Shown: positions 10,817 through 22,168 of the stretch, piece by piece
How the letters are laid out: every line of letters starts with the position of its first letter
Numbering within the stretch: the stretch's first letter is position 1
Assembly: GCA_026770025.1 (NCBI GenBank)
Contig: JAMXDE010000010.1
Location: forward strand, 2,542,001-2,606,000
Source of the DNA: Craspedostauros australis
Lineage: Eukaryota > Bacillariophyta > Bacillariophyceae > Mastogloiales > Achnanthaceae
Direction: 5' to 3'
DNA length: 64,000 nt
Notes under the pieces: generated by a model
Told to the model about the DNA's origin: nothing
What the model saw: only the letters and a program-made list of their open reading frames with translations
Databases searched by the model: none
Made by a program: the position numbers and the translations under genes

Positions 10817-11416
10817 TTACAAGCCGGCTCCTGCACTTGATCTGTGGTTGATGAAATCATCGAATTCGTCATTGGATGTTGATTGCTGGATGCCACCGCC
10901 TGCGTCCGATGTTGGAGCAGGAGTATTGTTCGTAGCGAATGGATCCGGCGTCTCCAACCCAGTGCTCTTGCCAGGTCCCGTCACAGCGCCCTTATTCTTG
11001 TCCTCTTCCGAATTCAACAGAAGGTCATCGAACTGGCTGGTGACATCCGGCGTGGCGGACGCGGCCGTCGTGGAGGCCGCCGCCTCCGAGATGGCGTTGG
11101 CATCAATGTCCTCCAGTATCCTCTGCAGCCGGTCGTTGCATTCGAGGCACTTGATGAGCACGTCTTCCGACAGCGCCCCCTGCGCCGCCACTTCCACCAG
11201 CTGCACCATGCGCGGCGCGCAGGCCTCCAAAAACCCAACGACGGACAGCATGGCCTGCGACGTCTTGAGGGATGGGGGTGGTTGGCCGCCTCCCGGATTC
11301 AGCATGGCCTCGCACAGATCCATCTTCTCCTCCATCGTCTCCAGATCCTTGATGATCTTGGCATCGGCCTCTCCCTTGCGGGCATTCGTGTTGGGCGTCT
11401 GTGCTGCGGCGCTCAT
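10817..11416 (-). CDS. GAT-domain clathrin adaptor-like protein
   Basis: 199 residues in a single exon. Residues about 10-105 are helical and fit a GAT domain as in TOM1/GGA proteins: an acidic first helix, then VGFLEACAPRMVQLVEVA and the hallmark LIKCLECNDRLQRILEDID. GAT domains bind ubiquitin and Arf-type GTPases on endosomes. The C-terminal half is disordered and carries short trafficking-type motifs: DDLLLN (clathrin-box-like), DPFA (AP-2 ear-binding-like) and an acidic NDEFDDFI. No VHS domain is encoded upstream, so the protein is either a short GAT-only adaptor or lacks an undetected 5' exon. A NAK-family kinase lies 2.4 kb away. Confidence 0.7.
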   Translation of the reverse strand: MSAAAQTPNTNARKGEADAKIIKDLETMEEKMDLCEAMLNPGGGQPPPSLKTSQAMLSVVGFLEACAPRMVQLVEVAAQGALSEDVLIKCLECNDRLQRILEDIDANAISEAAASTTAASATPDVTSQFDDLLLNSEEDKNKGAVTGPGKSTGLETPDPFATNNTPAPTSDAGGGIQQSTSNDEFDDFINHRSSAGAGL

Positions 11417-12100
11417 CGTCGCTTCTCTGTCTCAAGGTCCGCGAGTATTTGCTCTTGTTTCTTTCCAGGTGGATGGGCGGAGGATTCAGCTATTGTATGA
11501 TTGTCTTCAGAGTATAATACTTGCTTTGGGCACTCGTACGAACTATGCTTTGCTTTGCATTCAATTACTCTCCGCAATAGTAGTACGACCCAGAGCAAGT
11601 GATGGTCCAGATCAAGTCTCGGCAGATGGCGCGAGAGGAAGAGAGGAAAGCAGGGAAGGTCCCAAAACGTGGATGGGACACACGAAGTTCTCCGTTTCGC
11701 TTCCTTTCGTGTTTTCGGTGTTGTTTTCTTGTGTCGAATCTTGTCATGGACACAAACTGATGCATCACGTGCACACCACACACCCGATCTTACAGACAAA
11801 GCAGCACAATACGAGAAAACAAAACTCATGATTCATGTTTGATGTCCATTCACGAGTTCCATGACGCAATCTTCGTCATTCCGATTGTTCAACACTTCAT
11901 TCAATCCATCAACCAACAACACGAGCCGCGGCAAAGGTGTCAACGCGCGAGGTGCCAACGAACAATACGCACATCCACATCTTGTCCATTGCAACAGCAC
12001 ATACGCACCACTGAGTATCCATTGTTGCGTGGATCCCAACAGCAAGAGTACGACCAACTCCAATAAATTGAATCCGTCCATACATTCGAGTTGATTGACG
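11417..12100. promoter_or_regulatory. Divergent promoter region between GAT-domain and VDE-family genes
   Basis: 684 bp between divergent ATGs. It contains only short frames with no recognisable protein. CA-rich leader sequence precedes the ATG at 12101. Confidence 0.4.
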
Positions 12101-13417
12101 ATGAAGATCCATTCCATTCCGTTCGTTGCGGCTGCCGGTGCTTCGGCAGCAGTGATGGCTGCCATGATGTCCACATCGGCATCTGCTTTTGCATTTCACC
12201 CAGGCCAGCACCGCCAACGGCAGCAGCATCTGCAGCAGCGACAATGGGACAGCGTGCCTTCCACTGCTCTTCAAATGAAGAAGAACAATGATGAAAACAA
12301 GAACAACAACGGGAGCAAGATGTCGTTCCAATCCACGGCTGCCGCATTTGCATTGGGATTGGTGCTGTCCACATCGACAATGTTCGGCGCACAGCAACCG
12401 GCCTTTGCCGACACGCCAAAATCTTACGACGGATTTGCGGAATACGCCAAGGAGAATCAGATGGAAAAATCCGACGTCGGTTGCTTCATTAACAAGTGCG
12501 GTGATCAGACCAAGGCTCTCTTCTCCAATCCGCGCGGCATCAAGGGTGTCAGCTGCTTGGGACGTTGCAAGGGAGAGCAGTCCTGCTGCACGCGCTGTTT
12601 TGCCGAGTTCAGCAGCCCGGATCTGGACAACTGGCTGTCGTGCGCCATCGAAGAGAACGAGTGCGTCAAGGCGCCCAAGAACATTGACAATTCGGCCGAG
12701 AACGCGGGATACTCCACCGTCGTGCGCAACTTCGATCCCAAGTCTTTGCTGGGCAAATGGTACAAGACCTACGGTCTCGATCCCAACTACGATCTCTTCG
12801 ATTGCCAATCCAACATCTTCACGCCCGCGAACGACGATGCCAGCGAGCTGGACATGGACATCTTCTTGCGCATCCGACGCCCCGAATCCGCCGGGGGCGG
12901 GTACTGGGAGAACGACCTCAAGGAGCACATGATCGTGGATGCCGTCCTCAAGGGCGACCAGAAGTCGCAGGCTGAATCCGTCATTGACGATTCCAGATTC
13001 TCCAACGAGATCGCGGATCGCACCATGCACACGCAGGGCAAGATGTACGGTCTGGAGTTTTACGAGAACTGGTTCATCCTTGGCGAGTCCGATGGCAAGG
13101 GCGCCGTGCCTGAATTCAAGCTCGTCGCCTTCAAGGGACACACCCTGCAGGGCAACTACGAAGGTTCCTTCGTCTATTCCAAGGAGAAAGTGCTGCCGGA
13201 AGCCGCCATCCCGGCCGTGCGAGAAGCCGCCGCCAAGGCCGGCTTGGATTGGGATCAGTACACCCAGATCGACAACACATGTCCCGTCGGAGAACCGCTC
13301 AATGATTCCAACAAGGGAACCGGGACCTCCACCAGCGAATGGATCGACCTTGTGGTCGGACCGGGTGGCGTGATCGACTGGATCTCGCCAGGTTGGAGAG
13401 GCGAGTACAAGAAGTAA
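12101..13417 (+). CDS. Violaxanthin de-epoxidase family lipocalin, lumen-targeted
   Basis: 438 residues from the ATG at 12101; the in-frame TTG six bases upstream is not needed. The signal peptide ends in an almost perfect plastid motif, STSASAFAFHP. A second hydrophobic stretch ends in PAFADTP, predicting import to the thylakoid lumen. A Cys-rich domain follows (nine Cys between about residues 128 and 192, including CFINKCGD and GEQSCCTRC), then the VDE lipocalin barrel (LLGKWYKTYGLDPNYDLFDC and FYENWFILGESD, ending DNTCPVGEP). VDE converts violaxanthin or diadinoxanthin in excess light using ascorbate. The Cys pattern is sparser than I expect of classical VDE, so a VDE-related (VDR/VDL-type) paralogue is as likely. 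Substrate is not decided by the sequence. Confidence 0.88.
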   Translation: MKIHSIPFVAAAGASAAVMAAMMSTSASAFAFHPGQHRQRQQHLQQRQWDSVPSTALQMKKNNDENKNNNGSKMSFQSTAAAFALGLVLSTSTMFGAQQPAFADTPKSYDGFAEYAKENQMEKSDVGCFINKCGDQTKALFSNPRGIKGVSCLGRCKGEQSCCTRCFAEFSSPDLDNWLSCAIEENECVKAPKNIDNSAENAGYSTVVRNFDPKSLLGKWYKTYGLDPNYDLFDCQSNIFTPANDDASELDMDIFLRIRRPESAGGGYWENDLKEHMIVDAVLKGDQKSQAESVIDDSRFSNEIADRTMHTQGKMYGLEFYENWFILGESDGKGAVPEFKLVAFKGHTLQGNYEGSFVYSKEKVLPEAAIPAVREAAAKAGLDWDQYTQIDNTCPVGEPLNDSNKGTGTSTSEWIDLVVGPGGVIDWISPGWRGEYKK

Positions 13418-13775
13418 ATTGACAGTTGGTGCGAACCACGATACAGCTGGTACGAAACCTACGCAAGTGCCTTTCATGCTGCTCTAGTATGTATGGTACT
13501 CTACATTAAACTATCTTTCATCCTGCAACTATTGGATCCTGTCATCACTGTGCCCGTTTGTTCGTTTTGACACTGTCAGCAGCCGCAATCGAGGAACAAT
13601 GCGCGACTCACTGCCGATGATAGCCAAGTCAAGTAGCTACAATACCACAGAGAGACGAGAGAGGAAGCCATAATAATATCAGAAATAAGCGATTATACTG
13701 AAGCAGACAGAGTACTCTCTCTTGTCGTAGAGCCGAGCAGTGCGGTTGTATGGCTTTCTCAATGGGATGTACAAA
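13418..13775. other. Intergenic between convergent genes
   Basis: 3' flanks of the VDE-family and kinase genes, A/T-richer than the coding sequence. No gene or clear terminator seen. Confidence 0.5.
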
Positions 13776-16700
13776 TCAGGCTTCCGCACGCTTCCGATTG
13801 AACACATTGCGAAAGCTCTGCGCTTTGCGGGGGTGCTTCTTTTCGCCGCCGCCACCAGCACCGCCGTCCTGTCTGTCAGGAGCACGGCCGCTGTCACGCG
13901 TTCCCCGGGCCTTCCGTCTTGATCGGCTCGACGACCGTCGCTTCTTGTCATCGTCATCGCTGCGGCTCCTGCGCGATCGGTGTTCATCACTCGACCGTTT
14001 ATCGACCACCTCTACAAACGTATCTCCCACCTGATGCTCGACGCCGCTGGTGCCGCCGCCTTCGGCCATGGTCATATTCTCCATCTGCCGTTCGACGCTG
14101 CCTCTTCCGTTGTGTTGACCATGTGGACGGCTCTTCCGAGACCTGTCCTTGCGCTCGCTGTCATTGCTCTCCGCACGACTTTGGTGGCCACCATTTGGAT
14201 GCGCCGCTGATGAGGCTGGCTGCGAATCGACATCACCCTGTTGCTGGTTCTGCCCTTGCCTCAGGATTGCCAGGGCTCTCTGTTCGCCCGTGAGCTCCAC
14301 CTTTTGAGGTTCCGGTGGCTTCGATTGTGCCGCGCCTGGTTGTTGCTGCCCAACTGAATCGCCCCACGCGCCTGTGTCGAACGCAGCATCGAATGCGTTG
14401 TCGGAAGTGGCATTTGGGGAACCCATGTTGTCGAATGCGCTGAAGAAACCGCTTGTGTCCGTATCGCCCTTTGTGCCGAAGCCTGTGAGAACGTCATTAC
14501 AAGTATTGGGCATAGTATGGTGCGGAATGGGGGATGAGACAGAGATGGTTGGGAGTGTAGGAGGCATGTTGCATTGGATCGTAGAGTAAAGTAAATAGTG
14601 CAGAGTGATGGTGCGCATGTGAGCATCAATTTGTGCAGGAAGCGCATGTCCGTGTGGCAGATACAAGTGCTCGACGACGGCAACGGTGCATCAAGACACA
14701 GTTCACGACAAGCGTGTGCCAACCTAACCCTTGCCCCGCGCATTCTCGTGCAGGAAACGATCCAAAATAGAATATAGCACATCACAGTGTAGTACAGTGT
14801 GCATGCATGCAATTGCGCAATGTCATGACACGACACCACACGACACGGACCTTTCATCTCACCGAAGGCAGACGACCCGAATCCATCCTTTTGTGCCGTC
14901 TCGCTTGATTTCTCGTTGTTGCTGAAGTCGCTGTGGAAGGAACCAAAGCCCATGGGGTCCGATGATGTAGTGCTGTTGGCAGTGGCCGTGGAAGTGCGTG
15001 CTGTGCTGCTGGTGGGTGCATGGGGTGGTTTCGAATTCTGTTGCGCCGCCCGTTTCCTTCTTGCGGCGACAGAATTGGAATTGAGCTTCTTTGCCTCCGT
15101 CTTCTTGGTTGGGTCATACAGCGACTCTTGCACACCCTGCCCGTCTGTTCGAAACGCGCCGACCCTTTCCTTCTTCCGGTCCTTCCCTCCGTCTTCCGAC
15201 TGACCGCCAGATCCGTCCCCGGACCTGCTGGATTTGGACACCCGCTGACGAGCAGGTAGCGGCCTACCGGCATACAAGGCTGACAAACACAGGATGACCT
15301 CTCGCATATCCGCTCTGGTCTTGTAATCCATCACGAGCATCCGGTTGATGAGTTCTGCAAAGTCGCTGCCGTAGGGATCGTCTTCCGGTATCGTGTACTT
15401 GCCAGACAGGATGGCGAGGTTGGAACCTTCCTCGAAGCAGTTTTGGAAGTACGCCATTTGGTACAAGCAGCAGCCCAGCGCCCACACGTCAGTCCTGTAT
15501 TGATTGGTGTTGATTGGGAGAGGCGTGAGATCGCACCATGCGTTGCAGTACGGAGTACGCATTATGCAGCAGGTGGTACGTGCCATACATGAATGATCAT
15601 TGTAGATGAAAGCGCGTGCACATACGATGCCCATGTTTGTGCGCATGTATGCCAATGCGAATGATGTGACGCGAAGTAAAGTAAATTGAAGTGAAGCAGT
15701 GGTGAGAACAGGACTTGTTGTCAGTTCACTCCGTGCGCATGGTACGAATTGCAGTCGCAGAATTCCAAGCAAACCATCACGCATGAAAGAGAAGGCGACA
15801 CTTACGCTTGGGTCAGCTTTTTCGCCATGTAGAGATCGACCATCTCGGGAGAACGGAACATCTGCGTGGTGGTTTTCTGTATGTGATCATCGGCGTAGGC
15901 TCTGTCCTTGGGTGTTCGGAGGTCCACGTGGCCGATGATGGCGGAACCAAAATCGCAGAGCTTGTAGGTGCCGTTGGTGACGAGGAAGTTTGCTGGTTTC
16001 AAATCGCGGTGCACAATGGGCGGGTCCTGCGAGTGGAGGTAGCTGACGGCGTTGCAAATTTGTCCAAAGGCAACGATGATCTCGGTGCGGTCGAACCTCT
16101 TGCCTTGCGACATGAGGCGTTGGCAGACCTCGAGGGCGTGGCCGCCTTCGCAGAATTCCATGAGGATGAAGTGCTGCGGCTTCTCCTTGGATCCGGATGA
16201 ACCCGAATCCTTCCCCCGTCGACCAGACGATCCCGTGAACTGCGAGAGCGTGGTGAAGCATGCGCCGTACATCTTGATGATGCATGGGTGCGTGCACCTT
16301 GCCAAGAGCTTGGCCTCATTCTCCGCAATCAGCTTTTGGGCTTTGGAATGGATGGCGGTGACCTTCAAGACAAAGAGCGGACTTCCATCTGGTGCCGTCT
16401 TTGTCGAACCGGAGTTCCGCCTGGGTCCAACAGGTTGCTGCCCGTCCCCTTCGGCATCCTCCTTGACCAAATATACGAATGAGAATCCACCTGAGACGTG
16501 AGCGAAAGATGGATGGAGAAGGAGAGTCGGATTCCGCGTATCCAGTTTGGCGTGGGAAGATTCATGGGTGTGTGGGTGTGTGGATGCATCGGTGCATTGG
16601 CCACATGGTAGCATAGTTGGACGTTCGCATGGATGTACATGTGTTTGCACATGTGCGAATGATACGCCGCCAACAGTACGGTTGGAGTGTGCGGTGCAGA

Positions 16701-17063
16701 AGAAGGGTGTCAGAAGGGAATGAAACGAATGGAGCAAAATTGGAAACGATGGATCACAACATATGACGCGCAATCTCCATCACAGGGCATTTAATGTTGG
16801 ATGTTGGATGTTTCTTCCCATCACTATTCAAGCATATCATGGAAATACATATATATCTCTGACACATTCCGACCATCAGCAGTATGATTGAATTGCACGT
16901 TCCATTCAGTGAATCGCCAAAGCTTCCGCAGAGCGCATCACAACAGCATAGCATTCCACCCACCTTCTCCAATCATCTTGTTGACAAGCAGTTGCTTGTT
17001 GATGATGGTGAGCCGAACGCCGACGAGCTGCTGCCCGAGACCTCCATTCTCAACGACGGGCAT
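13776..17063 (-). CDS. NAK-family (AAK1/GAK-like) Ser/Thr kinase, 4 exons, 707 aa
   Basis: Exons are 17063-16964, 16490-15806, 15494-14863 and 14482-13776. All introns are GT-AG and each join keeps the kinase consensus (MIGEGGFSFVYLV; KLTQATDVWALG; SSAFGFGTKGD). The first exon encodes only 33 residues and has an in-frame TGA just before its ATG. Residues about 20-330 form the kinase: glycine loop EGGFSFVYL, Lys76 in FVLK, HRDLKPAN (Asp196), CDFGS (Asp213), and TTTQMFRSPEMVD characteristic of the NAK family. An insert rich in Gly/Ser (about 118-138) interrupts the N-lobe. The tail holds Ala/Ser/Thr-rich linkers, repeated Phe-containing motifs (GFGSFHSDF, GFFSAFDN) and a basic Arg/Ser segment. 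NAK kinases phosphorylate AP-2 mu subunits and regulate clathrin coats, which fits the GAT adaptor nearby. Confidence 0.87.
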
Positions 17064-18232
17064 GATTCAGCGTTCCTCTAGCACTGGTGGAGCGTCCTCT
17101 GCTGTTCGATCCCGTTCTGAGCGATCGAGGAGAAGTCGAATAGTGCGCAGTCGGGAGTCGTCAAGTCCCAAATCGTTGTCCCCGCTCGAACCCGTCCTTC
17201 CTTATCACGATGGCGTACTCCCTGACGATGCAGTTAGCGGCACCAGAGGTATGCACCTGAAGTGGCGTTGATCGCAGCGATGCTTTGCCAATTGGAAATG
17301 GGCGCTGTTTCTCGGGTTGTTCGAGTATTATATCTCGCAACCCTCCTCGGTCTGGAACGACAGCGCAACCAACTGGCCAACCAGTCAATGGTGCAGTGGA
17401 GAGCTTGGACAGATCGAATCTCCGTCTGCTCTTTTCAGCAACGTGTCCCTATGTTTCTCTCTCTCTGGAGAGAGGACAGTGCTCGTCGGTGCTTCCGGGT
17501 ACGCAGAAGAAAGAGCAACGAATCGGATGATGAGCCGATGCTTGATCGCCTTGTTGCTGAATTTTCAGAGCAGTTCAATCTTGGTGACCTCTGTCAGCGA
17601 AGCCCCTCGTGCTGCTTTGATCCTCTTGGATGCGCGTCAACAGCAGCAACAGCAACGGCGATGGTGTTCAGTGACAAATTCAATCAGAGTTGATGCTTTC
17701 TCATGCGGCCGATGGTGGTGGCGATGTCCGTACGAGTCTCAACCATCCAGAGAGAGAGAGACCTCACCAACAACAACGGGAACGCCTCCGTTTGCGGTGT
17801 TGGTCGTGGTGGTTGGTCTTGTGTTTTGCGGCTTTGCTTTGTTTGTCACGCTGTTGCGTGTCCTTGTCCTGTCAATTCAATTTGTAATGTCACAGTGCGA
17901 CATCCATGTGACCTTGTGAACGGAATGACCCAACAATCACGTCGCTTGGAGTCGATTGAATCGGAACTGGATTTTCTCTAGATTCAACAATGGATAGAGT
18001 GCGACGAGACTCTCTCTTCCTTCAGGAATACAAAGTTGGATCAGCTCTATTACAGCGATCATGGTAGAAGTTTGCAGGAGGACATGTCATGAGCAACAAA
18101 GGTGTCCTCTATAACAGAGCGACAGCGGATAGAATCGAACATGTAATAGACGTTGTACAATGGTCCACGAGTAGTTTACGAACGCTCTTGTGCTCGTTGA
18201 ACCCGAAATGCAACGTATCGATCTCCTGCATC
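17064..18232. other. Intergenic with a possible FG-GAP-repeat relic
   Basis: No intact gene seen. On the plus strand near 17450-17510 the frame reads VSLCFSLSGERTVLVGASGY, close to the FG-GAP (beta-propeller) consensus. Just upstream (17320-17370) is YYISQPSSVWNDSATNW, which could be the preceding strand of the blade. Other frames interrupt, so this would be a relic. The rest (17550-18232) shows only short frames, a small CAG/CAA run near 17640-17655 and the 3' flank of the glyoxalase gene. Confidence 0.3.
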
Positions 18233-19529
18233 TCAACCCTCAACCTTCTTGTCTCCAAAGTCCATTCCGCCTCGCTTGATGATTTCGACGGAGTAACCAT
18301 CCGGATCGTACGCAAATGCAAGACCCTTCATTGATCCAGCATCGGGTTCCTGTTTTCGTCGTGGAAACGTTCATGATGGTATTCATGATTGCATTGAGTT
18401 GTAATGTCAACAGCGTGAAGACCAGCGGGGTGAGCTGCAGAATGGAGCATACACCGGCAAGCACCGTATACAAGGCAGGCACCTGGAGCTCGTTCATATG
18501 TGGTGCGCCTGCACGACTCTACTCTACGCTGCGTTGCCATCAAATCAATTCCGACATCTGGCACAGCACACCCACACCCGCAGGCAGCATACAATTTGCA
18601 GCCTACGATTCGCAGCATGCAATTTCCAGAATACACGTGACACGCACCTTGCGAAACCCGTACCCCATGCCACGGAGGCCATCGCATGCCGCGTACACAT
18701 CATCCACCAAGAAACCAATGTGCCCAAAGCCTTGCCGACCGGTCTCGTTGCCATTGTAGTGCTTGAAGTCGGCATCGTCCTCCGTGCCATGATTGTGCGT
18801 CAGCTCGAGCACAGGATGGAACATCTCCTTGTAGACGGCGCCATCTGGAATGACCGAGGAGGCCAGGAAGAACAGGGAGAAGTCCTTGTAGTGGCGTTCC
18901 GACAGCACCTTCATTCCCAACCGCTTGTAGAACTCCAGGCTCTTCTTGGGATCCTTGATGCGGATCATGGTCTGCGAGAAGGTCATCTCGTTCTCAATCT
19001 TGGCCTCCTCGCTGCGTTTCACAATCTCCACCCAGTAGCCATCCGGATCGTACACGAACGCGAGGCCCTTCATGCGACCTTCATCCGGCTTCTTCTTGAA
19101 CTCGCAGCCGGCGGTCTCGAGCTTGGCGCTCGTGGCGTACACATCCGCGACGTTGATGGCGATGTGACCGAATCCGTCCTTCTCCTTGTTGCCGACGTGG
19201 TATCCCTCGAACTTGTCATCCTTCTCGGTGCCGTGATTGTGCGTCAGCTCCAACGCCACGCCGTCCATGGACCACAGGTAATCGTGGGCGGCTTGCGTGC
19301 CGGGCGTGAGCTTGTACTCCTCGCCTTCGGGCAGCGTCGTGAGGAAGTAGAGGCTGAATTCGTACTGCGGGAAGTCGAGCTTGTCGATCAGAGTCATGCC
19401 CAGGAGGTCGGTGTAGAATGGCAGGGACTTGCTGGGGTCCTTGATGCGCAGCATGGTCTGCTGCCACGTGGGGCGGCCGGGGATCATCTCGACTGGTTTG
19501 TCATCGGTTGTTGCTGGGTCGGTGGACAT
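18233..19529 (-). CDS. GLO1: Glyoxalase I, two-domain fusion (2 exons, 332 aa)
   Basis: Exons are 19529-18648 and 18349-18233 (intron GTGCGT...AACAG, phase 0, joining GFRK to EPDAG). Lactoylglutathione lyase converts the methylglyoxal-glutathione hemithioacetal to S-lactoylglutathione. Two tandem VOC-fold glyoxalase domains each keep a full metal-ligand set: Gln24, Glu94, His122, Glu168 and Gln186, Glu242, His270, Glu316 (motifs QTMxRIKDP, LELTHNHGTE, GFGHI, DPDGYxVEI). The length matches yeast GLO1 (326 aa). The start chosen is the ATG at 19529 (MSTDPATT). The frame stays open to an ATG at 19805, whose 92-residue extension is Arg/Ser-rich with no acidic residues at first (MFTQRALRTTSRSSFLKS), like a mitochondrial presequence, so an organellar isoform is possible. 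Confidence 0.92.
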
Positions 19530-20287
19530 GTTGCGGTGTTGGGCGGTGCTTTCACAACGGTGGCTGTTCTTGGTGTTGCGCGATTTCCTGCTGTACTCGT
19601 ACTGGCGGCTGATTGATTGACTTCGTGTCTGCCAAGCTTGCGATGCAATGGGTGAGGATGAACGTGGTTGCTTTGTCGTTGCTGTCGTGAGCGTGGACAG
19701 GAGATGCGTGACACCGACTTGGAAGTGACGAGCGTGAGATTGTGCGATGTTTGATTTGAGGAAGGATGATCTGGATGTTGTCCGCAAGGCTCGTTGGGTG
19801 AACATCTGGTTGGGTTTGCTTCGAGTTGGATTGGTGATGTTCCTCGTTTGGAGAGAAGTGTTGCGATGGGTTGTGGTGAATCGCTTCCGATTGTGTCGAA
19901 TTGTGTCGAATTGTGTGGAATTGTGTTGGATGCACAAGATCGCGACAACACGCAACGAAACTCTTCGTTTTTCCTTCGTGTCTCATGTTTGTGGACTGGA
20001 AAAGAAGGATCCGAGCTGGGTTCGTGATGACGTCGATACTTGTGTCAACTGAACATCACGCACATAGCCGCTCTCATCGAAGTCTATCCCGATTACTCTA
20101 CCCTACATTATACTTGGCACGCACACTTCGACATGTCGGTCTCGTGCGACCCATTATGCGTCTGATTTATATAATACTCTGCAGATAACTGATAGAATAC
20201 TGAGAGACTCTAGTCGTAGTTGTAGGCGAATGACAATCGCAGAGCGCACGTATTAGGAGAGCCCGAGACCATCCATACATCCACAAG
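19530..20287. other. Upstream region of GLO1 and 3' flank of MBOAT gene
   Basis: The left part (19530-19805) may encode an N-terminal extension of glyoxalase I. A 10-bp tandem repeat lies at 19889-19930. The rest shows no gene. Confidence 0.45.
19889..19930. repeat. 10-bp tandem repeat (ATTGTGTCGA)x4
   Basis: Four near-perfect copies; the last units read ATTGTGTGGA and ATTGTGTTGG. It lies in the upstream region of the glyoxalase gene, about 90 bp beyond the alternative ATG. Confidence 0.75.
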
Positions 20288-22168
20288 CTATGCTTTCTTG
20301 GTCTTGTCCTTGTCGCCATCCTTCTTGGGTGGCATTGGGAGGATGGTGAGAACACCGTACGACACGATGCCGATGACGTGACCGAAGAAGTAGAACGACT
20401 TCCACAGATCCCACGACCAGCTGTTGGCCAGCATGATGAAGGACGAGATGGTGTAGCACAGCACGCAGGCGTTCAGCATGGTGCACGCGATGCTGTACGG
20501 CGACAACGGGCTGTTCGAGAAGTACGGCGAGATCTTCTTCTTGCCCAGTCGGTCGCAGAAGGTGTACAGCGGGATAGTGAGGAAGAACATGTAGTAGCCG
20601 GGGTAGAAGCCGTGCCAGAAGGCGCTCAGCGCGTACACGGCGAGGAGGTTGCCCCCGGTTCGCATGTACACGTACCGGCTCAGCCAGTTGGAGGTCTTCT
20701 TGTTCCAGGCCTTGCTGGCGCTCGAGACGTCTCCTGCCAGTTCGAAGCCGAGGATGTCCAGGTTGCAGGCGGCGTCCCATCCGATGGGCTCGCCCTTGTC
20801 GTTGAAACCGTCAAAGCCGGCGTACCAGACGTTGTTGGCGCCCTCCGAGCACATCCATCCGAAGTAGTACTTGTTGCGGACGCCGAACATGCCGCACAGC
20901 AAGTATCCGAAGCGGTACAGGAATCCGTTCTGCAGGAACTCCTCCGTCAGCACGGTGGGCGTGTTGTTCTGTGGATCGACGGCGTCCAGTAGCGGGAGCG
21001 CACCGTTGATGGTGAAGAACAGGGCCATGTTGGTGAGGCACGCGAGGAATGCTCGCAGGGTGGGCCACACGTTGCTGGGGATCTTGCCCTTGGGGGTGCC
21101 ATCGGGGTTGAAGAAGATGCTGCCGTCGCAGACTCTGGCGTAGATGCTGTACTCGGGTGCTGGTCCCGCAAGGCAGTTGGAGAAGCAGAACATGTAGCCG
21201 CAGAATTCGATGAAGCTTGGAATCTTCTTCAGCGCGAACTTGGAGCATTTCTTCGCGGCTCTGCTCGGATCTCCGCTCTCGATCGACGTGCCATCGAGGA
21301 GGTTGAAACCGATCATGTAAAGCTTTTGCGTGACGACCATCTGGGCCGACGTGAAGTCGAGATCCCATCCCAGGTAGTTGATGTACTGGCGGTGCAAGTG
21401 ACCGAGCGTCATGTACGTCATCGCGAACACCGGTAGTGCAATGGTCAAGGTTTTACGTGGGAGGAGGAGGATCATGGCGTACGCCACGACCGTGCTGATG
21501 ACCTGGTGGATCCACTGGACGCCGAGCGTGAACTGGAGCAGGAATGCGCCCAACAAAAATGAGAATGCGTGGCGCATGATGCCGAATGGCACCATGTTGA
21601 TGATCATACCCAGAGGGTAGCACATGAACATTGCGAGGACGTATGTCACGGTTTCAATGTCCATGCCGACCCCATCAGCCAGGCTTGCAACCTGCTCCGT
21701 CAGAACGGGAGGGACTGCGGTTGCAATCGGTCAGGAGGGGTATGTGCATACGTATGCATGTGCACAGGATATGGTAGAATAGGAAAGGGCATGAATAGAG
21801 TACGTATTATAGATGAGGAAATGGTGTCAGCATGAGAAGGAACGAGGACTGGAATAATGACGATGGGTTGACGCCAACCTTTGGATGCCGTTTCATCAAG
21901 CTGTCACCGCCAAAATTACGCAACGAGAGAGAACAAGAGAGAGAGAGAGAGATGCTGCCCTTTCTGGGTGCAGTACTTCTGTTGCCTTCATGAAGGATGG
22001 TGCCGTGGATGGAGGTGGCTGGCACCATCACAGCTTCCGGCCACGTATGTCACATCGCCGCTCCTGTCACTCACCCAAGATCACAGTCTTCTCGCAGAGT
22101 GGTTGGAAGGAGTAGATGAACTCCAGAGCGCCATCAATGACGGTCGTCACTGCTGAGGGGAGCTCCAT
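20288..22168 (-). CDS. MBOAT-family lysophospholipid acyltransferase (2 exons, 506 aa)
   Basis: Exons are 22168-22075 and 21714-20288 (donor GTGAGT, acceptor CCGCAG, phase 1). The short first exon supplies the MELPSAVTTVIDG N-terminus, and the join keeps the hydrophobic pattern. The protein is multi-membrane-spanning with MBOAT hallmarks: FSNCLAGPAPEY, NKKTSNWLSRYVYMR, and the catalytic His near residue 399 in SAFWHGFYPGYY. The closest known group is the LPCAT/LPEAT (MBOAT1/2/5-like) enzymes, which re-acylate lysophospholipids in the ER (Lands cycle). The C-terminus KTKKA fits a KxKxx ER-retrieval signal. Specificity (choline, ethanolamine or other head group) cannot be read from sequence. 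Confidence 0.88.

Noticed and set aside
10677-11831. 384-aa plus-strand open frame
   Set aside because: Shadow of the GAT-domain gene plus its upstream region; Ser/Ala-rich text with no domain.
11909-13477. 522-aa minus-strand open frame
   Set aside because: Antisense of the VDE-family gene, whose plus-strand product has targeting motifs and family consensus.
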